From positions 806,001 to 870,000 of the forward strand of contig NZ_JAPWHB010000001.1 in the NCBI RefSeq assembly GCF_027214025.1: 64,000 nucleotides of DNA. Direction: 5' to 3'. The notes under the pieces are model-generated. The model saw only the letters and a list, made by a program, of their open reading frames with translations, made no database searches and was not told the origin of the DNA. Position numbers and translations under genes: made by a program. Shown piece after piece: positions 19,623-27,323 of this stretch (its first letter is position 1; each line of letters opens with the position of its first letter). Source of the DNA: Parahoeflea alexandrii (lineage in GTDB: Bacteria; Pseudomonadota; Alphaproteobacteria; Rhizobiales; Rhizobiaceae).

Positions 19623-20188
19623 CACAGCGACCTCCGCTGCCAGGGTGCGATCAGCCGGTCATAACCCGGCGGGATCGCCGCAGGCTGCATGTCCGGGGTC
19701 ACCGCCCCGCGGAATTCATACAGATAGGCGGCATGGATCAGGACCGCGCGCTTGAGCTCGGGCGGCACCTCGGCACCGGACCCGAAGCCTGCGGTAAACT
19801 CGATCTCGATGCCATTGATCGGCTGGCCCGGAGAGGGCCGCTGCCGGATCATGAGCCGCGCCGGATGCGCGGTGCCATCGAGCACCAGCCCCGACAGATC
19901 GAGATTCTGTTCCACGCCATCGGCGTCGTAAACCAGAATCGCATCAATGGTTTGAACCGGTGTCCTGAGCAATTGAATCACCCCGCCGCGCGGCCAGTCG
20001 TCGAGAGCCAGGCGAAAGCCCTGGCTGATCAGCGCCACGCCGGTGACCGCTTCGAGATGGGCGCGGGCAACGCGGATCAGGCCTTCAAGAAGGTCGTTTT
20101 CGTCGTCCGCATCGATGCGCAGATGCGCTTTCAGTTCGGCAAGCGTCACCGGTTCCGCCAGCGGCGGGGCGGTCGAAATCAGGGTCAT
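19622..20188 (-). CDS. GTA head-tail connector protein (gp6-like)
   Basis: 188 aa. Phage gp6-like connector: EPVTLAELKAHLRID near the start, ARAHLEAVTG, and PPELKRAVLIHAAYLYEFRG near the end. It sits between capsid and head closure genes, the order seen in RcGTA. The 89-base gap in front holds a stable hairpin on the opposite strand. Confidence 0.92.
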   Translation of the reverse strand: MTLISTAPPLAEPVTLAELKAHLRIDADDENDLLEGLIRVARAHLEAVTGVALISQGFRLALDDWPRGGVIQLLRTPVQTIDAILVYDADGVEQNLDLSGLVLDGTAHPARLMIRQRPSPGQPINGIEIEFTAGFGSGAEVPPELKRAVLIHAAYLYEFRGAVTPDMQPAAIPPGYDRLIAPWQRRSL

Positions 20189-20194
20189 GGCGGT

Positions 20195-20239
20195 CTCCGG
20201 GGCGGGGTCGTGTCGGGGGTTCGAGTCCCTCCCCCGGAG
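20195..20239 (+). other. Stable hairpin resembling a tRNA acceptor/T-arm minihelix
   Basis: CTCCGGGG (20195-20202) pairs perfectly with CCCCGGAG (20232-20239). Immediately inside the 3' strand lies GGGGG-TTCGAGT-CCCTC (20215-20231), a five-pair stem with a seven-base TTCGAGT loop like a tRNA T-arm, stacked as in tRNA. A 12-base linker replaces the D and anticodon arms, and no CCA follows. It is in the gap between the capsid gene and gp6. It may be a chance hairpin or act in the antisense RNA of the GTA message; it is not a normal tRNA. Confidence 0.4.
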
Positions 20240-20277
20240 GCCGGGAGAGGGGTTTGCAGCGAGGACCGGAAGATCGG

Positions 20278-22242
20278 TCAGGCGGCGAATTTCAGCAGCT
20301 TGATCGCCTCGAAATTCTGCACACCGCCGCCAACGCGCTTGGTGGTGTAGAACAGCACGTAGGGCTTGGCCGAGTAGGGATCGCGCAGGATGCGCACCCC
20401 GGTCCGGTCGACCACCAGGTAGCCGCGGCGGAAGTCGCCGAAGGCGAGTGCCAGTGCGTTGGCCGCCACGTCCGGCATGTCCTCGGCCTCGACCACCGGA
20501 AAGCCCATCAGCGAGGCGGCCTGGCCGGCGCCCGCAGGCGGCATCCAGAGATAATTGCCGTCGGCATCCTTGAACTTGCGGATCAGCGCCTGCGTCTTGC
20601 GGTTCATGACGAACCGCCCGTTCTGCCGGTGCCCGGCCTTGAGCGCATAGATCAGCTCGACCAGCCGGTCGGACGGATCCGCACCGAACGCGCCCGCAGC
20701 CCCCGTGGCGACGAAGCCGAGATTGCCCCAGCTCCAGGTATCGTCGGCGACGCTCGGATAATCGAGGAAACCGCGCGGCTTGTTGACGCCGTCGCCATCC
20801 ACGAAGGCCGCGCCTTCCTGCTCGGCGAACGCCGCCTCGACCTCGCTTACGATCCAGCCCTCGATGTCGACCGCGCTGTCCTCGATCAGCGAGGCGGTGG
20901 CGGCAGGCATGGCGTACAGCTCCATGGTCGGAAACTGCAGCTCGGCCAGTTGCGGCGCGGCGGTCTGCGGCCGGTCGTCGGTCTCGCCGACCCAGCCGGT
21001 GGCCATGCCGTTCAAGGCGAACGGCTTCTTCAGCACCGCGCCAGAGACCTGGCGGACGGTGGCGATCGAGCGGATCGGCGAGAGTTCCGACAACCGGCGG
21101 CCGATCTCGCTGTCGAGCTCGTCGGGCACCAGGTAGCCGCCGTCGGGGTCGCTGCCCGCCGACATGGCCTTGAGTTCGCCCTGGCGCAGCGCCGCCTCGT
21201 CGCCGCGGCGGACATAGGCGTCGAAGGCCTGGCGCACGGCGGACGGCTGTGCCGCGCCACGCCCGAGATCGGGCCGCGCGCGCTTGACCAGCAGCGCGTC
21301 GAGCGTGCGTTTCTGCTCGTCGAGCGCCAGGTCGATGCGGGCCATCTTTTCTTCGGTGATCACGTCGGCGCCGCCGCGGCGCTCGATCTCGCTCAGCCGC
21401 TCGTCGTTGGATTGCCGGTAGTGCTCGAAGGCGGACATGAAATCCTCGAAGGCGGCGGAAACGTCGGCGTCGACGCTCTTGGTTTCGGGTGCGCGCCCGT
21501 TCCTGATGTTGGGGGTCATGCTGTGTCCTTTCAGATGATCGGGTGTGTCAGGTGAAGCGGAATGCGCCAGCGCGGCCGTCAGCGCGCGCAGGTGGCGTTC
21601 CATGCGTTTGAGATCCTCCGGTCCGGCATCCCGCCTGTCCGAAAGCGCGCCGTAGCCGCGGGCGATCAGCCCGCGCGCCTGGCGTCTGGTCAGCCCCGCA
21701 TCCCGCGTGAGCCGGCGTTCGAGTTCGCGCTCGGTCGGTTGCGCCTTCATCCCGGATGCCGCCTTGACGGCGGTCACCCGCGCGCCCGGCTGCATCGGGA
21801 AGGTCACCACCGAGATCTCCCAGAGATCGGCGCTCAGGATCCTTCGCACTCCTGCCTTGGCCTCGTTGCGGGCGCGCAAAGTCTGGAAGCCGATCGACAG
21901 GCCGTCGAGCGCGCCGGATTTCATCAGCTCGTGCACCTCGCGGGCGCGGGCCACGCCGAGCGCAAGCTTGCCCTCGACATGCAGGCCGCGCTCGTCCTCG
22001 CGGATCGACAGCCAGCGGCCGATCGGCTGGTCCGGGTCGTGCTGGTAGAGCATGCGCACATCGCCCGCCCCCCTTCGCTTCAATGAAGCGGCAAAGGCGC
22101 CGGGCTCGATCACGTCGCGGCCGAGATCGACCGCGCCGAACAGGCTGGCATAGCCGGAAAAGCTGCCGTCGCCGCTCACATCCTCCAGGGCCAGATCGAC
22201 GCGTTTTCGCTGCCGTCCGGATGCGCTCCAGTCCGTTGTCAT
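20278..22242 (-). CDS. GTA prohead protease and HK97-like major capsid protein in one open frame (gp4-gp5)
   Basis: 654 aa. Residues 1 to about 165 are an HK97 prohead protease (GYASLFGAVDLGRDVIEPGAF, split here as GYASLFG and DVIEPGAF; HDPDQPIGRW; GLSIGFQT; SADLWEISVVTFPM). Residues 242-654 are the HK97-fold major capsid protein: a delta-like coiled region, then SDPDGGYLVPDEL, IRSIATVRQVS and the C-terminus DRTGVRILRDPYSAKPYVLF. There is no stop codon between the two. At residue 242 an ATG (21519) has a strong GAAAGGAC site, so separate translation of a 413-aa capsid protein is likely. The protease normally trims the capsid scaffold segment. Whether a fused product is also made is unknown. 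Confidence 0.92.
   Translation of the reverse strand: MTTDWSASGRQRKRVDLALEDVSGDGSFSGYASLFGAVDLGRDVIEPGAFAASLKRRGAGDVRMLYQHDPDQPIGRWLSIREDERGLHVEGKLALGVARAREVHELMKSGALDGLSIGFQTLRARNEAKAGVRRILSADLWEISVVTFPMQPGARVTAVKAASGMKAQPTERELERRLTRDAGLTRRQARGLIARGYGALSDRRDAGPEDLKRMERHLRALTAALAHSASPDTPDHLKGHSMTPNIRNGRAPETKSVDADVSAAFEDFMSAFEHYRQSNDERLSEIERRGGADVITEEKMARIDLALDEQKRTLDALLVKRARPDLGRGAAQPSAVRQAFDAYVRRGDEAALRQGELKAMSAGSDPDGGYLVPDELDSEIGRRLSELSPIRSIATVRQVSGAVLKKPFALNGMATGWVGETDDRPQTAAPQLAELQFPTMELYAMPAATASLIEDSAVDIEGWIVSEVEAAFAEQEGAAFVDGDGVNKPRGFLDYPSVADDTWSWGNLGFVATGAAGAFGADPSDRLVELIYALKAGHRQNGRFVMNRKTQALIRKFKDADGNYLWMPPAGAGQAASLMGFPVVEAEDMPDVAANALALAFGDFRRGYLVVDRTGVRILRDPYSAKPYVLFYTTKRVGGGVQNFEAIKLLKFAA
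21517..21532 (-). promoter_or_regulatory. Internal ribosome binding site and start for the capsid protein
   Basis: On the minus strand GAAAGGAC (21525-21532) lies five bases before ATG (21517-21519). This is the same ribosome-site style seen before gp3, gp4, gp9, gp11 and the holin-like gene. It is in frame inside the protease-capsid ORF and gives a protein beginning MTPNIRNG, which fits a capsid start (20278-21519, 413 aa). Confidence 0.75.
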
Positions 22243-22317
22243 GGTGATGTCCTTTTTGATGTCGAAGTCTGTTTGGCCGCGAGGTGCGCGCTCACGCGCT
22301 CTGCGGCGACCCGGCAG

Positions 22318-22638
22318 TCAGCGTGTCGGGCCGCGGCCGGTCCGGTCGGCGATGCGGGCGAGCGCGCCGAGCACCCACCAGGCGGTCATGCTGGCGGCGG
22401 CCGATCCGGCGAGCAGCGTCTCGGCCGGCGACAGCATGTGGCTCACGCCCATCCATTGCGTCAGCGCCACGCCCGCCGGGCCGCCGAAGACCAGGCCTGA
22501 GACGATGCCGGCAGTGGCGCGGGCCACGGCTTCGCGCGTTCCCCTGGGCATCATGTAGGCGAGCGAGACCAGCGCTCCTGCCAGCGCACCGGCGATGCGC
22601 GTGGCCAGCATCGCCGGATCGGGATCGATGTTGGGCAT
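22318..22638 (-). CDS. Small membrane protein in the GTA cluster, DUF6107-like
   Basis: 106 aa from ATG 22638, with a strong GGAGGT site; longer readings lack it. It has three hydrophobic stretches (about 14-32, 39-58 and 70-95) including RIAGALAGALVSLAYMMPRG. It lies between the portal gene and the protease, where rhizobial GTA clusters carry a DUF6107 protein. Function is unknown; the hydrophobic profile suggests a membrane role during particle formation or release. Confidence 0.72.
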   Translation of the reverse strand: MPNIDPDPAMLATRIAGALAGALVSLAYMMPRGTREAVARATAGIVSGLVFGGPAGVALTQWMGVSHMLSPAETLLAGSAAASMTAWWVLGALARIADRTGRGPTR

Positions 22639-22711
22639 CGCTTCACCTCCGCCTTTGACGGTCCATTCCGCTTCACAGATTGATTCATCTCGCTGCCGGA
22701 CTGAATCCGGA

Positions 22712-23890
22712 TCAGCCCGCAACATCTTGATATCCCACGGCTTCCCGCTTCTCCGCATCGGTGAGGAAGTCGGCGGCACCGAGCCGCGCCCAAAGCGCAT
22801 CGCGCTCGGCAGAAAGCCCCGGCAGCCGGTCGGCGTCGTAGTCGATCTTCAGCCCCGCTCCGTAGACCGGCTGCAGCCAGGCGGTCAGCGCCTGCGCCGT
22901 GCGCGCCACCAGCGGCAACACGGTCAGGCGGCAGAAGGCGCGGTTGGCTTCCTGGTAATTGGCGTAGGTCAGGTCACCGGGGATGCCCAGAAGCATCGGC
23001 GGCACGCCCAGCGCCAGCGCGATATCACGCGCCGCCCCGTTCCTCGCCTCGATGAAATCCATGTCGCGCGGGGTCAGCCCCATCGCCTTCCAGTCGAGCC
23101 CGCCCTCGAGCAGCATCGGCCGCCCCGCCCGCCGTGCCCCCTGGTAGCCGTCCTCGAGTTCGGCCTTCAGCCGCTCGTATTGTTCGGGCGTCAGGTTGCC
23201 GCCTTCCTTGGGCTGGTAGACCAGCGCGCCCGAGGGCCGGGCGGAATTGTCCAGAAGCGCCTTGTTCCAGCTCATCGCGGCATTGTGCAGATCGAGCGCC
23301 ATCAGCGCCGCCTCCAGCGGGGCGAAGCCCAAGTGATCGTCGAGCGGATGAAACAGCTTGAGGTGCAAGAGCCCCGGCCCTTCTTCCGGGTTGGCGGCAA
23401 AGCGCTGCCGCCGTCCGCCCGACTGGTGCTCATAGGCAACCGGCCAGCCGTCCGCTCCTTCGATCACCCGCATCCGGTCCGGTCTGAGCAATTGCAGCCC
23501 GGCGATGCGGCCGGTTGCGCCGACCGGGTTGATCCAGGCATTGCCCGACAGCACCAGGTGTCCGTAGAGCGTCTCGAAGAACCCGTCGCCGGCGCCCGCC
23601 GGATCGGGCCGATTGAGAAGATCCAGCACCGGATGCCGCTCCTGTTCGCGGCCGCCGTCGAACACCACCCAGGGCACCGAGGCGGCGGCCTCGCCGATCA
23701 TCCGCACCGCGCGATGCGCCACCGGGTTGCGCATGAAGCCTTCGCGCGCCAGCGCCGCGTAGGAGCGCCCGCTCCAGCTCGCGCCCGCATCACCCGAAAG
23801 TGCCGCGATCGCGCCGGGCAGCCAGCTCTTGGCGGCGGGCGCCGTCCTGGCCTTGCCCCGCGTGAAGGGAAGCCTCAATCCGAATGCCAT
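22712..23890 (-). CDS. GTA portal protein (gp3-like)
   Basis: 392 aa, standard for HK97-type GTA portals. Motifs: YAALAREGFMRNPVAHRAV near the start, GNAWINPVG, RPDRMRV, HPLDDHLGFAPLEAA and LGVPPMLLGIPGDLTYANYQEANRAF (in pieces LGVPPMLLGI and YANYQEANRAF). It forms the dodecameric DNA entry ring of the head. A GAAAGGATC site precedes the ATG. A 142-bp repeat element lies in the gap before it. Confidence 0.95.
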   Translation of the reverse strand: MAFGLRLPFTRGKARTAPAAKSWLPGAIAALSGDAGASWSGRSYAALAREGFMRNPVAHRAVRMIGEAAASVPWVVFDGGREQERHPVLDLLNRPDPAGAGDGFFETLYGHLVLSGNAWINPVGATGRIAGLQLLRPDRMRVIEGADGWPVAYEHQSGGRRQRFAANPEEGPGLLHLKLFHPLDDHLGFAPLEAALMALDLHNAAMSWNKALLDNSARPSGALVYQPKEGGNLTPEQYERLKAELEDGYQGARRAGRPMLLEGGLDWKAMGLTPRDMDFIEARNGAARDIALALGVPPMLLGIPGDLTYANYQEANRAFCRLTVLPLVARTAQALTAWLQPVYGAGLKIDYDADRLPGLSAERDALWARLGAADFLTDAEKREAVGYQDVAG

Positions 23891-23956
23891 GGTCAGATCC
23901 TTTCAAGATCGAAAAGCAAAACACTGCCTGTGGTTCGCCGCGGCCGTCCCACCCGT

Positions 23957-24098
23957 CCGTCACCCCGGACCAGATCCGGGGTCCAGCGACCGCGCGTCGG
24001 CGCGGTGAGAGGCCCATGTCGGTCTCGCGCCCGGTATAGAGACTTCCGACTCGCGGACGCTCGCCTGCTGGATGCCGGATCGGGGTCCGGCATGACGG
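23957..24098. repeat. 142-bp hairpin repeat element, copy B (between terminase and portal genes)
   Basis: Starts CCGTCACCCCGG and ends CCGGCATGACGG. It holds three hairpins: a CCCCGGA...TCCGGGG type stem, ACCGCGC/GCGCGGT and TGCCGGA/TCCGGCA. The ends are inverted repeats of each other. Copy A (26040-26181) has the same length and orientation, and many differences in the stems are compensated. Confidence 0.9.
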
Positions 24099-24161
24099 AG
24101 GAGGAGACGTTGCCCAGAAGAGATGATCAACCGACCCGCCTTGACCTGCCTACCGCCCCGC

Positions 24162-25874
24162 TCACAGATGCCGCACCTGCGGTTCACTCCTGCGCCCCAG
24201 CAGCAATTCGGTCAGCGCCCAGACCAGCGCGTCGAGCCGGTCGGGAGAGCGGCCGGAGGAGAGCCCGTCGGGGCCGAAGTCGCACATCTGGTCCTCCAAT
24301 GCCGCGAAGTGCCCGGCGTGGACCACCCTGCCCTGCTCGTAAAGCGCTGCCACCGGCTCGGCGCGCAGCCATTTTCCGCGCGTCGCCCGCACGGTCCTGA
24401 CCGGCAGCGTCGGCTCGACGGTCCTCAGCACGCTCGTCACCATGTCGCCGCCCTGGTTGATCTCGGCCACCACGCAATCGGCGTCGAAGCGGCGGTAGAG
24501 CCGTGCCGCAGCTTCGGCCCAGGCCGTGGGGCTCGCACCCTCGACCGAGCCGTCGGCCAGCACCACCGCGCGACCCTCCGCATCGAGGCCGACGGCGACG
24601 ATGCCGCAGCAAGAGTGTTTCGCCTCGCCCGAGGCCGGCGGGTCGACCGCCACGACGATGCGGGCGAGCGGCCCGTGGCTGCGCACCACCAGCGCCTCGA
24701 TCTGGTCGCGCCGCCACAGCCCGTCCTCGCGGTCGGCGATCAGCTCGCCGTCAAGCTCCTGCCGCCCCAGCCTTGTGCCGCCGTAGCGCGCCCGGATCGT
24801 CTCCAGAAACCCCGCCGCCAGGTTCGCCGCATTGTCCTCGGTGCGGATCCGCGTCACCCGCGTGGCCTTGTCTTTCACCAGCGCCAGCATCAAGGGCGTC
24901 GCCCTCGGCGTCGTGGTGATCAACTGGCGCGGGTGCTGCCCGAGCCTCAGCGCGAATTGCAGCATGTCCCAGGTCTCGCGGGCATGGCGCCATTTGCCCA
25001 GTTCATCGCACCAGGCGAGGTCGAATTGCGGCCCACGCAGGCTCTCGGGATCTTCGGACGAAAACATCAGCGCCACCGCACCCGAGGGCCAGACCAGCCG
25101 GCGCCGCGTCGCCTCGAAGGCGGGGCGGTCGATCCGCGCCACGCCCATGATCCCGGAAATCCCGTCGATCATCACCTCGCGCGCATCGCCGAAACTCTCG
25201 GCCACCAGCGCAATGCGCCCCGTCCGCCCGAGCCCCGGCAGATCGCCGGAGGCGAGCGCATGCACCCATTCGGCCCCGGCGCGAGTCTTGCCCGAACCGC
25301 GCCCACCCATCATCAGCCAGGTCCGCCACGCCCCTTCGGGCGGCAGCTGTTCGGGCCGCGCGGCAAGCCGCCAGTCGTGGGCATGTGCGATGAGCGCGCG
25401 GTCATCGAAGCTGGCGATACGGGCGGCCAGCAGTTCCGGCAGGTTCAGCCGTTCGCTCGCGTCAGCCGGGGTAACCGGATCAACCGGATCGGCGAGGTCC
25501 GTCGGATCGGCAGCGGCAGCGGCAGCCGGATCGGCCGGATCAGTCAGGTCAGAAACCGATTCATCCCTTCGACCCAAGATATTGTTTTCCTTCATGTCCG
25601 TGCTCTGGACCGGCGCCGCTTCCGCCTCGAATTGCATCTCCCGGTCCGCCAGTGCTGTCGCATCCGGCAGCCTGTCCGACCGATCACCGTCATCAAGCCG
25701 TGTGACCATTTCCGGCGCATCCCCGGACCCGGACACGGGTTCCTCAGTGGCCTCCGCTCGCCGCGGCCTCCGCCCCGGCACATATTCGAGAAGCGATGGC
25801 ACCCGCCGCCGGCGGCGGGCCGGCCTCGCCCACACGCCGCATTTCAGCGCCGCCGAGAACTCCCGGATATCCAT
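24162..25874 (-). CDS. GTA large terminase, DNA-packaging ATPase (gp2-like), with N-terminal extension
   Basis: 570 aa from ATG 25874. Walker A is GGRGSGKT at residues 190-197, Walker B lies near LAWCDELGKW, and a nuclease-type Asp lies in VVAVDPPASGEAKHS. The packaging core runs from about residue 165 to the end and is a clear GTA gp2. The 160-residue front part is unusual: basic start (GVWARPARRRRR), a charged middle, then a low-complexity DP/DL/A-rich stretch at about 108-140. The start at 25874 has a strong GCAGGAGG site; a second ATG at 25595 (MKENNILG, residue 94) has only a weak one. The extension may be real or partly untranslated. Confidence 0.9.
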   Translation of the reverse strand: MDIREFSAALKCGVWARPARRRRRVPSLLEYVPGRRPRRAEATEEPVSGSGDAPEMVTRLDDGDRSDRLPDATALADREMQFEAEAAPVQSTDMKENNILGRRDESVSDLTDPADPAAAAAADPTDLADPVDPVTPADASERLNLPELLAARIASFDDRALIAHAHDWRLAARPEQLPPEGAWRTWLMMGGRGSGKTRAGAEWVHALASGDLPGLGRTGRIALVAESFGDAREVMIDGISGIMGVARIDRPAFEATRRRLVWPSGAVALMFSSEDPESLRGPQFDLAWCDELGKWRHARETWDMLQFALRLGQHPRQLITTTPRATPLMLALVKDKATRVTRIRTEDNAANLAAGFLETIRARYGGTRLGRQELDGELIADREDGLWRRDQIEALVVRSHGPLARIVVAVDPPASGEAKHSCCGIVAVGLDAEGRAVVLADGSVEGASPTAWAEAAARLYRRFDADCVVAEINQGGDMVTSVLRTVEPTLPVRTVRATRGKWLRAEPVAALYEQGRVVHAGHFAALEDQMCDFGPDGLSSGRSPDRLDALVWALTELLLGRRSEPQVRHL

Positions 25875-26039
25875 GCCAGGCCTCCTGCCGATCCACGCCT
25901 CACGCCTCATGCCTCATGCCTCGCGTCTCAATGAAGATCGTTCCGCGGCACGGTTGCCACTGCCAACCGCCACTGCCGGCCGCGCAGCCTTGCCAATTCA
26001 GAGCCACCTCCCCGGAGTTCCCGGGGCACACTCTGTCCC

Positions 26040-26181
26040 CCGTCATCCCGGCTCCCGAGCCGGGATCCAGCCACCGCGCGTCCGCGCGGTGAGAGACTCA
26101 CATCCACAATGCAGCCTGCGAAGGGTCTCCCGGCTCGCAGACGCTCGCCTGCTGGATACCGGCTCAAGGCCGGTATGACGG
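26040..26181. repeat. 142-bp hairpin repeat element, copy A (between gp1 and gp2)
   Basis: Starts CCGTCATCCCGG and ends CCGGTATGACGG. Same length, orientation and three-hairpin design as the copy at 23957-24098; for example the second stem ACCGCGC/GCGCGGT is identical. It occupies most of the 368-base gap between gp1 and gp2. Confidence 0.9.
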
Positions 26182-26242
26182 GCCGAGAGACACTGCCAAA
26201 GGCACCTGCTGCGTTTGCTTTGCGCGCAGCGCATCCAACGCT

Positions 26243-27013
26243 TCACCTCGTTTCAGCATCGGTCCGATCCGAAAAATCCTCTGCGACGTCTTCGCCGCCG
26301 GACATCGCCACCGCGCCCTCGCCACACTCCGCCACTTCACCAAGCTCCGCCGCCTCACCGGCCTCCTCCGGCCCGGCTGCCCGCTCAACCGCCAGCCGCT
26401 CGGCGGCGGCGAGAATGAGTTGCCGCACCGTCTGCCGCAGCTGCTCGCGTTCCTGCGGCCCAAGCCGCCCACCCGCGGCGCGGGCCTGATCCTCGGCGAT
26501 CAGACGTTCCATCTGGTCGATCTTCTCGAGCGTGCGGGCGATCAGCGCCACCTGATCGACCGCCGCCTTGCCCTCGAGTCCGTCCTCGCCCAGCCGCGCC
26601 GCCTCGCGGTCGAGGACAGTGCGCATCCGGGCAAGCATGGCGCGGGTGCTCTCGACCGAGAGCTTCGCTGCATGGTCCTCCGGCTGAGGCCCGGCATCCG
26701 CCGCCCCCGCCGCTGCGACCACCGCATCCAGGGCGGCCCCGTTTTGCGCACCCGGCGCGGTCATTGGCGCATCGATTTCGCCGCCCGCAGCCGCGTCGCC
26801 GGCTCCCTCACCGGCGCCTTGAGCCGACGCTGGACCGGCCGCTTGCTCCAAAGGCACGACCGACTGCTTGATCTCGAACGGCTCGAGCGCCATGAGCAGA
26901 TCGATTAGCCGGTCGACCAGCGCCGCCTCGCACACAGAAGACGGGTCCCCCGCCGCAAGCACCTCGTCTGCGGACAGCCCCAGCCGGCCGGCGGCAGCAT
27001 ATGCCTCGGTCAT
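26243..27013 (-). CDS. GTA small terminase-like protein (gp1-like)
   Basis: 256 aa from ATG 27013, preceded by GAGG at 8 bases. It is first in the cluster. It is highly charged and Ala/Glu-rich; a central helical part contains LSVESTRAMLARMRTVLDREAARLG and TLEKIDQMERLIAEDQAR (as pieces MLARMRTVLDREAARLG and LEKIDQMERLIAE). Such coiled-coil composition fits RcGTA gp1, regarded as a small terminase that recognises or feeds DNA. The acidic, low-complexity ends differ from phage TerS proteins. Order and composition, not a sharp motif, support the call. Confidence 0.75.
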   Translation of the reverse strand: MTEAYAAAGRLGLSADEVLAAGDPSSVCEAALVDRLIDLLMALEPFEIKQSVVPLEQAAGPASAQGAGEGAGDAAAGGEIDAPMTAPGAQNGAALDAVVAAAGAADAGPQPEDHAAKLSVESTRAMLARMRTVLDREAARLGEDGLEGKAAVDQVALIARTLEKIDQMERLIAEDQARAAGGRLGPQEREQLRQTVRQLILAAAERLAVERAAGPEEAGEAAELGEVAECGEGAVAMSGGEDVAEDFSDRTDAETR

Positions 27014-27067
27014 CACACGCCTCGCAAAGATCGAAAAACCCGGCCGCGCCACCAGGCTCCGGCCAAC

Positions 27068-27097
27068 AAAAAAGCGCCCCGGAAAAACCGAAGGCGC
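27068..27097 (-). terminator. Rho-independent terminator just upstream of the GTA cluster
   Basis: On the minus strand a GGCGCC...GGGCGC stem (27074-27097, some G-T pairs) is followed by six T (27068-27073). It lies between the accessory gene ending at 27324 and gp1, so it would stop read-through into the GTA operon. The GTA promoter would then lie inside 27014-27067 or beyond; none is recognisable. Confidence 0.65.
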
Positions 27098-27323
27098 CTC
27101 GCGCATTCATCCAACTCTCAAACCGGCGCACCCGAAGGCGCCACCGCCCTCGCCGCCGCACCGCTCCCGGCGCAGTTCTGTGACGATGACATAACCCTAC
27201 CAGAGGACCGTGACACCGTCAAGGATTATTTTCCTATCTTTGCAATCAACATTGACCGATTAGGCGATATCGGACTGACAAATCGGCTACCAATGTCGCG
27301 GAGTGATCCCTCTTGTCGCAGAC

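Noticed and set aside
20195-20239. tRNA gene
   Set aside because: Only acceptor-like and T-arm-like parts; no D arm, anticodon arm or CCA.
11072-27013. Ordinary prophage
   Set aside because: No integrase, repressor or replication genes; the gene order and sizes are those of a gene transfer agent.
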